DNA of 64,000 nt, from NCBI RefSeq assembly GCF_947623445.1, contig NC_135243.1:15378501-15442500 (forward strand). The letters are read 5' to 3'. The position numbers and the translations under genes were made by a program. Under the pieces are notes generated by a model. The model had not been told where the DNA came from. It saw nothing but the letters and a program-made list of their open reading frames with translations, and made no database searches. Below are positions 11,801 to 22,892 of the stretch, one piece after another; position 1 is the stretch's first letter; each line of letters begins with the position of its first letter. This DNA comes from Clavelina lepadiformis. Lineage: Eukaryota > Chordata > Ascidiacea > Aplousobranchia > Clavelinidae.

Positions 11801-14800
11801 TGAAACGTACAGTAATTGAATTAAATAATACCAAAAGGTTTTGTTTAAACAGTAAGCCTAAACCTGAACTTGTTACGAAATAATATTAACTTATAAATAA
11901 CCCGCTGTAAAATTAGTTCATTCTGGTTCAACATATAATAACTTATTATTCCATCAAAGAAATACAAAAACAAGCCGTGATTGCTTAGATAAATTATACA
12001 GTCAAGAAATTTCTGCTTCATTTACCAGGTTTCAGAGATACCTAATCGATTTTTATATTATATTACGTTAATTTTTCTTTTTCTAATATTTTTCTAAGCA
12101 CACTTTCCGCATGATAATTGATGCAGGTGACGACATAAATGACCCGAAATTTCACGCGATCAAATAGAAATGAAATTAAGAAAAGTTATGACCAAATTAA
12201 TATTACACGGGTTATGTTATATATACCTGATATTCATTGTTTTCAAAAACGCTGCACATAGTGTAGTTTGTCCAGGTTTTATTAAACGTTGAGCTACGTA
12301 ACCAAATTCCTGCTGAGTCACATGTTTTGCTAGCAAACCCTCAAAGAAAACATAAAGTTAAACAAAAAGATTTAATGTGTTTAAATAAAGGCTGGTAATA
12401 TCAGAAAGTAGTAATCAGAAAGGTAACATCACTTTCCTATTGTAATCAACTTTTTTTTCATGTTTACCCAACTTTTTTGTAAATCCAGTAACACGGAAAA
12501 AAGTAGCCTTTAAGCTGAACAACCATATCACTTATGATTTTTGTCATTGAAAATTCCTCTAAAAATATTTACGAAGCTAAAATGTTGCTTTTACATATTG
12601 ATTTAGTATAGTGCAATGTTAAACGTCAAAAGCAACATTGAGATTTCATTGTAAAAACAAGTATTTATAGGCTATAGCCTATATACTTGTCATATCAATT
12701 TAAATTTTTAAAAAGGTTTTACTTTTTCGGAGCATCTGCAATGACCTGCATGCGTTAGTGATTTAGAAATTTCATTAGTTTTCATAAAACCGGTTGTGGA
12801 CGGATAAATGCAATTGAATTTCTGTAAAATCAATACTAAGCTTTTTTCAAGCTTAACTTGTTAAAAATCCAAATTTACATTAAACGCTAAGTAGGGGAGA
12901 CCGGGGACAAAAGTAAAACGGGTAAATTGTAACAGCTCAAATTTTCCTGGTTTAACATCGTCATTGCACGTCGAAAATTTAGACAATATACCTGCTTTAA
13001 AATCAGTGTAAACTAAGCTAATCATCTCGACTGTAATGTAATCCAAAACGAAAATATCAACAAAAGTTTGTGTTTTACATAGTTTAGTAAACTTTTTAAA
13101 TGGAATAGTTTGGTCTGCATCTACCAAGGAATTTAGTCAGATTCTTGGTCGTAGCGGGGAGGAAATTGGAGATTAAGAGCTATTGTAAATTAATCTATAT
13201 TAGTGCAATTGGCTTATAAAAGCATAGACATTTTGGTCACAAAGTAAATGTCTATGCTTGGGTCAATTGTAACAACTTGTTGAGCACTGTATTCAAATGT
13301 CACTTAATCACCGTTGACTTTACCCACGGTCCAACCATCAAGCCTATTAGTTGCAGGCGCATGGCAATATATGCATTCAATGCATGGCATGGAAGCACTG
13401 GGCACCTGAAGGTGGAGCTAGCGGAGTTCTAAACGTTTTGTTTGTCACACATGTAACTCCACCACTGATCTAGATTATATATGATTAATTTGCAATAGAA
13501 TAGCAGCTTTAGAAAAATTGGTGTTACAACTGACTCAGCGATACTTTACAATTGACCCACTATTTGGGGTCAAATGTAACAAGAAAGAGTGCCAATTAAA
13601 TCTATATTGAAGCCTGAATAAGTGCCAAACTTCTGCACAAGATCGTCATTCATATATTAGAACTACTTTGTTTTGAATCAGACGCACAATATTTTGAGTG
13701 AAACAATAAAATCTGAGTTTTGTTACAATTGTTCCTGATCTCCCCTATAATACCAAACATGTTAACTTTTCCGATAAAAATATCATTGGCGAATGTTAAT
13801 ATTGCATGGTACAATTGTTGTATATTGCAGCCTTTCGAAGATTTTATTGGTTTTGTGGATATGTGTTTAACAAGCAGCCTACACTACACAATATATACAC
13901 CCTATTTTCTACCTTCAGCGATAAATCTTGTATCCGGCAGTGGACAAGGATGTATTGCAATCGAAGAGGGTGGCTGTTCTGGCCAACAGAGAATTCCGTC
14001 CCATACTTCCGGGCAACCTTCAATTCCGCAAAACAGGTATGATGTTTAATCTATCTATAGGCTATATAGCCTACCATATAAGTCAAAATGTAATCTGTTT
14101 AAACATAGGCTACAATTGACTCATCGTTTGCGCGCTTAGAAATTAGCAATATATGTTAAAGCTATTGCAATCGAAAGAAGAAAGGTAACTCCAGTAGGCT
14201 ACTGCATAACCACAATGTATAAATGATAAAAATAGCTGCATCTTCAGTGTATTTCTGGACCGAAGTGGTTTCTTAAAATTTCTGCTTCTGCAGAAATTTT
14301 GCAGCAGAAAATTAGATGTTAAAAGTCGCGGCCATTTAAATTTTCTTTTGCGGTTTCTCGAAACCGTTTAACGATCGTAAAAGTCAAACCTTAAAAAATG
14401 CTGTAACATTCCGGTTGTAAAATGGTCATGTCCAGACTTATATAATCAACAGATATCTCATAATAGTGACAGTTTATCATATGCTAAAAGCGCATGGTAG
14501 CTTATATGGCAGAGATGGACAGTACTGCGGTACTACATGGTGTTGAATTACCATACCGCGCTACTTTTTCTTCAAATCCCTTTACCGAATTACTTTTTGC
14601 GATAAATTTTAGTTGGTCTCGGTACTCGATACTGTTCAAGTGATTATTTCAAGGTTTTAAGAAACATTTGTTCAAAAGTTTATTTTAATGAAACCTTAAT
14701 GCTAATATTTACCGCTAAATGTTCTTTTTAGTCTACAAATATCTATTAAAGTTGCAGGAAGTGAGGCCACATATGTTTTGACCTAAGGGAACATGTACTT

Positions 14801-15655
14801 AGGCCCGAATCGGGACATAAATTGCACTTGGAATAGAGTTATTTATACAAAAAATACCGGTACCGACAAAGTGCTGAACTACTTTTTTGAAACAGTAGCG
14901 AATACCGGGACCATCGATACATTTTTTGCCAAGAACCGGTACCGTAAGGCGTAACCTATGGTACTTTCAAAGTACTGACTACCCAACTCTGCTGTATACG
15001 TTACTCCAAGGTCATTTTGCTGCAGTACGTAGTACAGCAGCTATCCTTTTTGGTATAGTGTAGAGAAATGAAATGGCATGATTACAAATTTATTCATGCA
15101 CGAAACGTTATGGCTTTCGCAAGGTATATTTATACGTGCACCAAACAAACTGGTATAATGTTTGAGACTAGAAAGCTACAATTGTTATACAGAACCTGGC
15201 TACCATAAACTTAATGATATCGAAGGATATAGCAGGAATTCGACCGAAATCAACAAAGAAGCAGTTGTACTGTGAATTAGGCAATACGCCGTTTAACCTA
15301 CTAGACAAAATTTGGCTTGTTCTTTATCAAACAACCCACAAAAAACTTTAGGGTTTACCACGAATAGTCTATATTAAGTTTTCGTAGGGTGTAAATCGTG
15401 TACGTGTTTTAATTTCATACATTGATTATAACCATCGACTAATCTAATTGTTTATCGACTTAAACACGTTCTAAGCTCAAAGCACAACAGTTTAACCAAT
15501 ATAAACTGTTTCTAACACCCTAAGCAATATAAGCCTATGTTTAGTATCAGATTTAAAAGGAGTATAAGTAGAAATCTCATTTTCACTTACCGTATGCACC
15601 TAATTTTGCTTGTGCATTCTGGATGCAGTAAAATTGTTCTTCTCGCCCGGTCATA
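8818..15655 (-). CDS. CALCR: calcitonin/CGRP-receptor-like class B1 GPCR (signal-peptide exon not found)
   Basis: Exons in transcript order: 15655(?)-15591, 14017-13913, 12339-12227, 11799-11708, 11298-11184, 11055-10902, 9993-9933, 9701-9635, 9516-9431, 9332-9149 and 9024-8818; all phases agree. The extracellular domain has the six-cysteine hormone-receptor pattern: [21 protein letters not shown] and MC, plus the twin sequon NKTWTNYT. Seven TM segments follow. TM2 is entered by [11 protein letters not shown]3 carries [15 protein letters not shown]4 starts GWGFPLIP, ECL2 has the conserved CW, TM5 reads [12 protein letters not shown], and TM7 has [12 protein letters not shown] ending [12 protein letters not shown], the twin sequon and HGPxxAALxxNF favour calcitonin/CALCRL receptors over secretin, PTH or CRF types. 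It should couple a secreted peptide to G proteins, possibly with RAMP partners. The 5' limit of the first listed exon is uncertain. Confidence 0.9.
11455..11688. mobile_element. 218-bp hAT-type MITE with perfect 8-bp target duplication
   Basis: The element spans 11463-11680. It begins CAGGGATGTCCAACCT and ends with the exact reverse complement AGGTTGGACATCCCTG. It is flanked on both sides by AACTACTA (11455-11462 and 11681-11688). Terminal CAG...CTG, short terminal repeats and an 8-bp duplication are diagnostic of the hAT superfamily. It is far too short to encode a transposase. It sits in the GPCR intron right next to the TM1 exon, whose donor GT is at 11707-11706. Confidence 0.9.
12892..13747. 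mobile_element. 852-bp non-autonomous DNA transposon with GGGGAGAYC termini and TA target site
   Basis: Left end GGGGAGACCGGGGACAAAAG (from 12894). The right end, read on the other strand, is GGGGAGATCAGGAACAATTG (to 13745). Both ends abut TA (12892-12893 and 13746-13747). Internal copies of a GGTCAAWTGTAACAA word occur near 13260 and 13563. There is no transposase frame. TA target sites fit Tc1/mariner-type insertion, but the superfamily is not proven. It lies in the intron between the two hormone-binding-domain exons of the GPCR gene. Confidence 0.7.
14510..14991. repeat. dispersed 480-bp inverted-repeat family, copy 1 (best preserved)
   Basis: Starts CAGAGATGGACAGTACTGCG. Its other end, read in reverse, starts CAGAGTTGGGTAGTCAGTAC. 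Subterminal GGTACT/AGTACC words recur throughout. Diverged relatives are at about 24979-25365 and 60475-60880, sharing the order TCGGTACTCGATACT, then a TTTAGTCTA-type block, then TTGCACTTG, then an ACCGKACC block. There is no coding capacity. The CAG termini suggest a hAT MITE, but no convincing 8-bp duplication is visible. It lies in the first mapped intron of the GPCR gene. Confidence 0.7.
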
Positions 15656-15739
15656 CTGCTTATTTTCTGTCGTTGCGACGTCTGAGCTCGTTTCCCGATT
15701 TCTAATTGCATATAAGACGCCGAAATGAAAAATGCCATA

Positions 15740-17506
15740 TTGATTTTTCTCCCGTTCTTCTATTTGAAGTCAAGATTGCTATACGCTACTTCCAAGCTTA
15801 ACGAGGTAAGATACGAGGAAGGATACTATGAACGGTTAATTGGTGAACGAATAAGGTGTAGCAAGAATGCAGTCGTGAAATTTAAGAAAACTGGGACTTA
15901 TTCAGATGCCAAATGGCCTGGTCGATCACGAACAATCACGCCAAGGAAGGATAGCAATTCGGTCTCCAATAAGTTCTGCAAGCAAGATACGGTCAGTGCT
16001 GCTTGCAAAAGTTGCTGATATTAGTCGCAGAATTGTCAATCGACGTTTGATGGATGATTTTGTTTTAAAAGCTCACAAACCAGCAAAAAAACCTGGACTT
16101 ACGCCAGCTATGGAAGTCAACCGTTTGGCCTTTGCCAAGTAACACGCAAAATGGAATATCGAACAGGTGCTTTTTCGGATGAATCTAAGGTACAGCATTC
16201 ACTACACGCTAGCGGTATATCTGTCGACGCTCTGGAAAGCGATTTCATGAGCGGTACATCACACAAAATATGAAACACCCACTTAGTATCATGATTTGGG
16301 AGGGAATATCGGTGAACAGAACGGTTGGATTATTTCTCCTGCCATCAAGAACGACCATGAATGGCCAGAAATTCGTTGATTTGTTGAAAGACAAGTTGGA
16401 ACTACACATGGTTGTTCATAATTGCACAATAGAGCACCATGTCATCGCACCAAGATCGTAACCCAGTTCTTGAAGTCGAAAAAGATCGAACTCCTGGAAA
16501 CAGTCCAGATTTGAACCCAATAGAAAACTAGTGGACTATGATGAAGGAAAAAGTTTCAGAGAAACAACCAACTAGTGCTAAGGAACTCGAAAAAGCAACC
16601 AAATTTTGGGTACGTGAATTATTGTCAGCTGAATACTGCCGAAGCCTTGTGGAGAGCATGTCAAAACGTTTGGAGGATGTAATCAAATCTAATGGCAGAC
16701 CAACAAAATACTGACGTTTCGGTAAATTCTGCTTCAAACAAGCATGATTTATATTTAACCCTTAAACTGTAATTACAGTTCTGTAACACAAACAGCGATT
16801 ACGGGCCTCTCAGGCCCAATACTAACATAATATAAAAAAGTAAGTCAATCGTATCTCAATTCATTACATCGGCTGTATTCGTTTTGAGAAAATGATTTTA
16901 GGCCAAAGTTGCCTATAATGCACGGATGTAGCAACAGGAATGTGAATGAATGAATGTTTGACAAACACAACTCTAACCGCAGACGCTCCGAGCATCTCGC
17001 TAACCGGGTTAGCAGCGGCGACACCTAACTATGCACACATATGATATATTTTGGTTGTTACTGAGTGCACCTAAAAAAGAACTCATCTTATTGAGATTCA
17101 CTGTACAAATGCAATGTAACTTACATTGATTATAATTCTAAAGTTTACTCTAACCTACAACCGGGCTTACCACCGAGGCCCTAAATTGCAATTTGAGGTG
17201 TACTTTTGTTTTTAGCCTGCAAAATTTTTTTTGTATTTATTAATCCTTACACTCCGGTTTTAAGTTTTGCAAACGACACTATTTTAGGCATTTCTGGAGC
17301 AACAGCTCTAAAAACAAAAAAGGAAAAAATTAAAAGAATTTTCTCTCTCACCGGGCCGTAATTACTGTTTAAGGGTTAAAAGGATTTGTTGTTTGCTATA
17401 TTCACATAATACACAAAGTTGTTGAGCTTTTTTTTGAGTAAATATAATATTTGTTGTCTGATTCAGAATTTTTAGGAGTGGTGTTAAACTTTTGGCCACG
17501 ACTGTA
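15740..17506 (+). pseudogene. decayed Tc1/mariner transposase and 3' terminus
   Basis: Frames broken by stops and shifts between about 15790 and 16715 carry Tc1 transposase hallmarks in order. An HTH-like N-terminus is followed by a GRSRTITPR-type linker, then RRLMDDF, KKPGLTP, and IMIWEGIS near the middle. A DDE-region NSPDLNPIEN occurs near 16505 with a stop beside it. The 3' terminal repeat, AAACTTTTGGCCACGACTG followed by TA, ends at about 17506. No matching 5' terminal repeat was found, so the left end is lost. A piggyBac-type element has inserted between the transposase and the 3' terminus. The element cannot move on its own. Confidence 0.8.
16755..17379. mobile_element. 617-bp piggyBac-type non-autonomous element nested in the Tc1 copy
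   Basis: Flanked by TTAA at 16755-16758 and 17376-17379. Termini are CCCTTAAACTGTAATTAC and, reversed, CCCTTAAACAGTAATTAC. A TTAA target site with CCC-initial inverted repeats is the piggyBac signature. No transposase frame is present. It splits the host Tc1 element, so it is the younger insertion. Confidence 0.85.
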
Positions 17507-17509
17507 TGT

Positions 17510-19090
17510 GGTTGTGTATAGTTTGTCGAACGTAGGCTACATTACGAAGATTAGCAAAATAAAATGACATTATACGCTACAAAAGGTATTGGAGAACATT
17601 TCGTGGTTTTAAACCAGTCTGTAGGATATGAACATATAAATTGAAACTTGTGCTTTCTTAAGTCTAGGTAAATTATTGCTCACGAAGTTTCTTGACTAGC
17701 AAAACCTTTAATTTAAACTGCCTAAAAATCCCAACATTAGCCATTTTAAGCTAAAAAATACCAAGTTGAAACCGACGAAAATGTTGTCAATCAAAGCACC
17801 AGTTTCCTATTGCCACTTTTGAGCCACAATAGAAACTAGCTGTTGGCCACCTAAGTTTAATATGGATCGAAATATCAACGCAGATGTTCTAGAGGTGACA
17901 AATCTGCATAGCCAGGTCCCACTTCTATACTCAGATGGACGTAGCAATCGCAAGAAGTTGCCAGCGCAGCCATATGAGATATGCACAGAGTTTCGTACTA
18001 GACAGAACGTTTAACCACTTCCAACAAGATTTATTGTCCTGTATTTTGGCTTCAAATTTTTGTATCCCGCATTTACTTGTCGTATTTGCAAACATTTTTA
18101 AATAAATGTTATTTTTATAAAATCTATGCAATAGGTTTTTATTTGGCTTTCAAGCCAACAATATTTATAGACTTTATTGCACTATCAGTCGAGCGAGACA
18201 AAAAAATTATTTTAGAAGTTGCGTTGTTTGTTGCTGATGTTTTATCAAATTTCTCCGATACGTTATACAGATCCATCAGGGACGGTGTTGATTTTTAGTG
18301 CGGAAATTACCCTAGCTTCGTGGTTGCTTTCTTAGGTTAGACAAAAATGTAAATTTAAAATTAATGAAACTTTTTTGGTCTAATATTGCAATCTGGAGTT
18401 TAACAGCTAGGGATATGCGATTGAAATAGCCTAAAGCATACTAAAGTGACAAGCAAGCTTTCAAGCCCATGTAGAATTTTTAGTGATTAATAACACTGGT
18501 CCGCATGAAAATTTTATTCCGTATGATGCCAACGTTTTTTAACTAATTTTAGTGCGATGAATTCAAATATGCCATCCTTTTTGATCTGTCACATCAGGTT
18601 TTAAAGTTACGGTTGAAAAACCGTATAATTTTTCGCTTTTGCGTTTTACTTACCCACTTTGTTGTCAAAAGGGCATCATTTATCAATAAGATAAATTTTG
18701 TTATCACACGGAGCACTTATCTGTTACAATTTTATCAATAGTTACTGTTCAATTAAGCTTGTGGTTAACATTTCTACTACTTTAGCTATTGAAGCAACTT
18801 CTCTACTTCAGGACGAGTAAACAAGTTATTTAGTTTTATCGTTCGTGTGATACTAACCTTATGTGTTTTAGTGTTTTAAACTTACAATTTGCTTTTGTTT
18901 ATATTACACCGTTGTTAACAAACAGACGAATTTGAATGATACCAGGACTTACAGACTGTCAGTTATGAGTCAAACACTGAAGTTTATGAGTCAAACTTGC
19001 AAATCGCATAAATCATAACGCAGACAAGTGACTGATTTTGTTTCCAGATTTTATTACTATCAAAAATTAATTTATCAAAAAATTAAGTAT
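17510..19090. other. intergenic, no gene recognised
   Basis: AT-rich sequence with no family-like coding on either strand. A 73-codon frame at 18077-18298 has no resemblance. The missing signal-peptide exon of the - strand GPCR gene could lie here or nearer the Tc1 remnant, but I could not identify it. Confidence 0.35.
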
Positions 19091-19094
19091 CAAA

Positions 19095-20597
19095 ATGCCT
19101 AAAAAATGTACTAGCTCAACAAACTCTTTCTGTTATATTTGTGGAGACTTCACAGTTGCAGGTGACAGATGCAACATAACAATGAATATAAAGAAACTTT
19201 ATCACGCCTTTTTTGGCATTAAACTTGGCGACCAGGACAAAGACTTCGCCCCATATGTTGCATGCAATTCGTGTGCATCAAAGCTACGTATGTGGTACCA
19301 GAAAAAACTCAAGAGCCTTCCTTTTGGCGTCCCTATGGTATGGAGGGAGCAACAAAACCATCACAATGACTGTTATTTTTTGTATGGTGAACACTAAAGG
19401 ATTTAACAGAAGAAACAAATCCAAAATCAAGTACCCCAATTTAAAGTCAGAATCTGAATCTGGAAGAAGTGCAGTTGATGAAGAGCACTATCAGGAAGAA
19501 ATAAACGATTACTCTCCCAAGTTGTTTTCACAAACTCGGCTGAATGACCTCACAAGAGAATTAAACCTTTCAAAAGAAGCTGCACAACTTTTAGGGTCAA
19601 GATTAAAGGAAAAGAATCTTCTAGAAAATGGCACAAGTTTTGCATGGTACCGCCACAGAGAGAAAGAATTTGCAGAATTTTTTAGTATTGAAAATACTCT
19701 GGTTTATTGTAGGAATGCTTAGGTTTTGATTGAAACATTTGGGATATTATATTAAGCAGAAGATTGGAGACTGTTCATAGATTTTTCGAAGACGAGCATG
19801 AAAGCTTTGTTGCTGTAAAATAGGCCATCAGTACCTGTTGCACATTCTACTGAGATGTCAGAAACTTATGAAAACATAGAAATGCTGTTGCAAATGATAA
19901 AGTACCATGAGCACAACTGGTTGATATGTGCTGATTTAAAAGTTGTAGCTCTCATACTAGGACTTCAAGGTGGCTAAACTAAGTTTCCCTTTTTACTTTG
20001 TCTCTGTGACAAGTGACAGTAGGGCGGATACTTCCCACTTTACTCGGAAATTGTGGCCACAAAGAGATGAGTTTCTGCCATCCTCTTGTTGCTCCAGCAT
20101 AAGTTCTTTTACCGCCCTTGCACATTAAGTTAGGGTGCATGAAAAAATTTGTGAAAGGTATGGACAAAGACGGAGAAAAATTTAGGTACCTGCAAGAAAA
20201 GTTTTCGTCTTTATCTGAAGCTAAGCTGCAAGCAGGTGTTTTCACTGGACCTCAAATCAGACAATTGTTGAAGGATGGAGATTTGTCTGTAACGGAATTG
20301 CAAGCATGGAAGTGGTTAAAAGCTGTTATCCAGCAGTTCCTTGGAAATAACAGAGCCTCCAATTACAGACAGCTTGTTACAGATATGCTCGATGCCTTTC
20401 AGAAACTTGGGTGTAGGATGAGCGTCAAATTGCACTTTTTACACTCCCACCTCGACTACTTCCCAGATAACTGTGGGAAGTTTAGTGAGGAGCAAGGTGA
20501 ACGTTTTCACCAGGACATAATGGTGATGGAGGAACGCTATCAGGGCCAGTGGAATGTCAGCATGACTGCTGGTGTCTTAAAGAGAGGACTTTACTAA
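19095..20597 (+). pseudogene. frameshifted copy of a widespread mobile-looking gene family of unknown function
   Basis: Three blocks in order. Block 1 (19095-19380) starts with an ATG and carries paired cysteines (FCYICGDF ... YVACNSCAS) and the phrase GVPMVWRE. Block 2 (19380-19722) continues with GFNRRNKSKIKYPNL and NLSKEAAQLLGSRLKEKNLL. Block 3 (about 20100-20597) carries HIKLGCMKKFVK, FLGNNRASNY, HFLHSHLDYFPDNCG and GERFHQDIM. I recall proteins with these phrases as repeated uncharacterised entries in many invertebrate genomes, which suggests a mobile origin; I cannot assign a transposon class. Blocks 1 and 2 are separated by a one-base shift at a run of T (about 19374-19380). Between 19723 and 20100 the sense frame is broken by several stops. 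No introns, so either a transposed or a reverse-transcribed copy. Confidence 0.65.
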
Positions 20598-20599
20598 AC

Positions 20600-22660
20600 A
20601 TGCAAGAAAAGCCGGAAGACTCGCATTTTCATTAAAATAGATACCGAGATAATGAACTGTTGTGCTTTTAATAAATATCATTTTACTGTATTATATTGTT
20701 ATTGTTGCCATATTTCAAAAATATTTTTTGATTTATCATGAGAAGACAAAGATGTGTAACAATTCTGTTCAAACAGTGAATTTTTTCAAGTCAAGCTTGT
20801 TGTACACATTGTGTTATTTTGCGATTATAATCCACCAAAAACTCACCATCCACTATACCACGTGTAATAGTTATCTCAAAATTCTGATATGCTAGAATGA
20901 AAAGGACCACAGATTCGGAATGAGCGCCCCAAAAATAGCTATATTTGCAAGTTTTTAGTGAAAAAAAAATTTTGAAGTTGAAAAATACAGGCCAGTGTAA
21001 TAATTGCATTTTAGTAATGTCACTTTATAATATAATAAACAAAGAAATTAAGCCTTTCTACAAGTGTTGCCGGGTTCTACAACTTCTACAGTAGCTTGAG
21101 CTGAACAACCTAGTTTTGAGATTTCAAGTGTCTACGTCAATGAACTCCGCTTGACCTGACTTCCACGAAGGCTAAGTGTCCTTCCCTGTCAGCAACAATT
21201 GCACACATATGGTAGAATAAAAACTGAAAACAAAAAACGTTTATTCGAACTTGTGAAACACAAGCCGTTGTGACATTGAGTCGTGCGGGATTTATATGGC
21301 CTGCCAACAATAATTAAATGTGCCCAGAAGTCTGAAACTTCAAAGTGAGAGTGCCACGGGGCATTTAACGCAACACCAGTCTCCCCCGCAGATTACATCT
21401 TAGGGCACAAACAAGCCGCAATCGAAAAAGAACTAAATCGGTAAAAACGTGAAGCCGTACTCTCAGCAGTAGCTCTTGCGCAGTTAACCAAATGAGTCGT
21501 GGGTTGTCGTCGGACCTCCACTTGCAGTTAGGCGTGGGTCCATTGACGTCGTTGTTGCAAAGCATGCAAGCTTTGCGAGGTGACCAGAGGAGCGACCTCT
21601 GGTTGTGAGATCACGTGCCTTGGTCAATAAACTCCGCTTGACGCGACTTCATTGAAGGCTCCGTGTCCTTCTCTGCCAGCATTAATTGCAAATAAGTGTA
21701 TTGAAATTATAACACCTGTTGACGTGTACAGCAACGAAAAATCGTCCTGTGCTAATTTCAAACTTCCCTTCCTTATAAGTACAAGACATGACGTAGGCTA
21801 ATTGTAATGTCTATAAATAATCACAAACAGTCTGCATTTCCGAAAATATTTTATAGACATACGCATAACAATGCCAAATTTCATTTTAAAAGGCAAATTG
21901 GAGTAAGACCAAATGTTGTATTAAGATTAAACTAAACTACAAAGCTTAACAGGTCAATAGGAAAAGTTGCTTTTCTCCAGCTGCACCACAAAGCGTCAGG
22001 GAAACAAGGATTTGAATTGCAGACAAACATTCTAATGGCTGACTGCAAACGTCACATCACAAGCCACACAAAATAAATAAATTGCCTAGAACGATAAAAG
22101 GTTATTAATTGAAAACTGGCTGGTCGTGGAGTGAAAATACACACTGCCGCAAATATTTTCTCTCCAGAAAAATCAAAGCATGAGCCGACTGTAGCTATAA
22201 CAGTATTTGCCAGGTAAAAGCTCCTTATACAAAGCCAAATAAACGTTAAAACTCAGAAAAATCCTTAAGTGTTGTGAAAGATGGGTCTAAAGAAGAGTGC
22301 CAAACTTCTTGTAGGAAAGAATTTTGTGTATACAGTACTTGCCAAACACTGAATTTAGTTTTAGTAGATACTTATTACTTATATTACTTATACATCCAAA
22401 TGATCGAAGACATCACTTTTCATAATCCCAGAAATCTGCCTGGGATTGATTGTTCACCTTGCCTATACTTAAACAAGATGCCTCGTTTCTCTTAGGCTTA
22501 ATAATTCCAACAATATTACTCTTTGGAGCAACGGGAACTGGTTTCAAACGCTTCCCTTTATCTCCACTTCCAGTACAACTGCAATAAAGAGTAAGCAGAA
22601 TCCATTTTTAATTGTTAAATGGATAGCCATTACTGAAAAATTCGCCTACAAAAAGTGAAA
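20600..22660. other. intergenic, one imperfect direct repeat pair
   Basis: No gene was recognised. The only clear structure is the pair of about 75-bp direct repeats near 21136 and 21623, listed separately. Confidence 0.35.
21136..21698. repeat. direct repeat pair, about 75 bp each, 490 bp apart
   Basis: Copy A (21136-21212) and copy B (21623-21698) share AACTCCGCTTGAC, then CGACTTC/TGACTTC, then GAAGGCT, GTGTCCTT, GTCAGCA/GCCAGCA and AATTGCA, in the same order and spacing, at roughly three-quarters identity. They could be diverged ends of an LTR-type insertion or a local duplication; no coding lies between them. Confidence 0.55.
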
Positions 22661-22672
22661 TATGACTAAACA

Positions 22673-22678
22673 TTTATT
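22673..22678 (-). terminator. candidate poly(A) signal of ABCF2
   Basis: An AATAAA on the - strand about 215 bp beyond the ABCF2 stop codon. Confidence 0.4.
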
Positions 22679-22892
22679 TCTAATGAACATAATTCAAAAT
22701 TATATACAATTAATAAAAAAACCGAAGCAAAAATTTACTTACTTCGTGACATGATCAGCACTTTTCCCTCTGTAATATATATTTCAGTCCATGTTAAAAA
22801 ATGGTATAATGTTAAATGCAATTCAGGTTTTATGGTGCCAAGACAATGTACTATTCAATTGTTTTAATGAAATATAAACGGGTCTTTAAAAC

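Noticed and set aside
13720..14049. 109-codon + strand frame near the receptor N-terminal exon
   Set aside because: It overlaps the transposon end and is antisense to the exon carrying the [12 protein letters not shown] block, which has clear conservation on the other strand.
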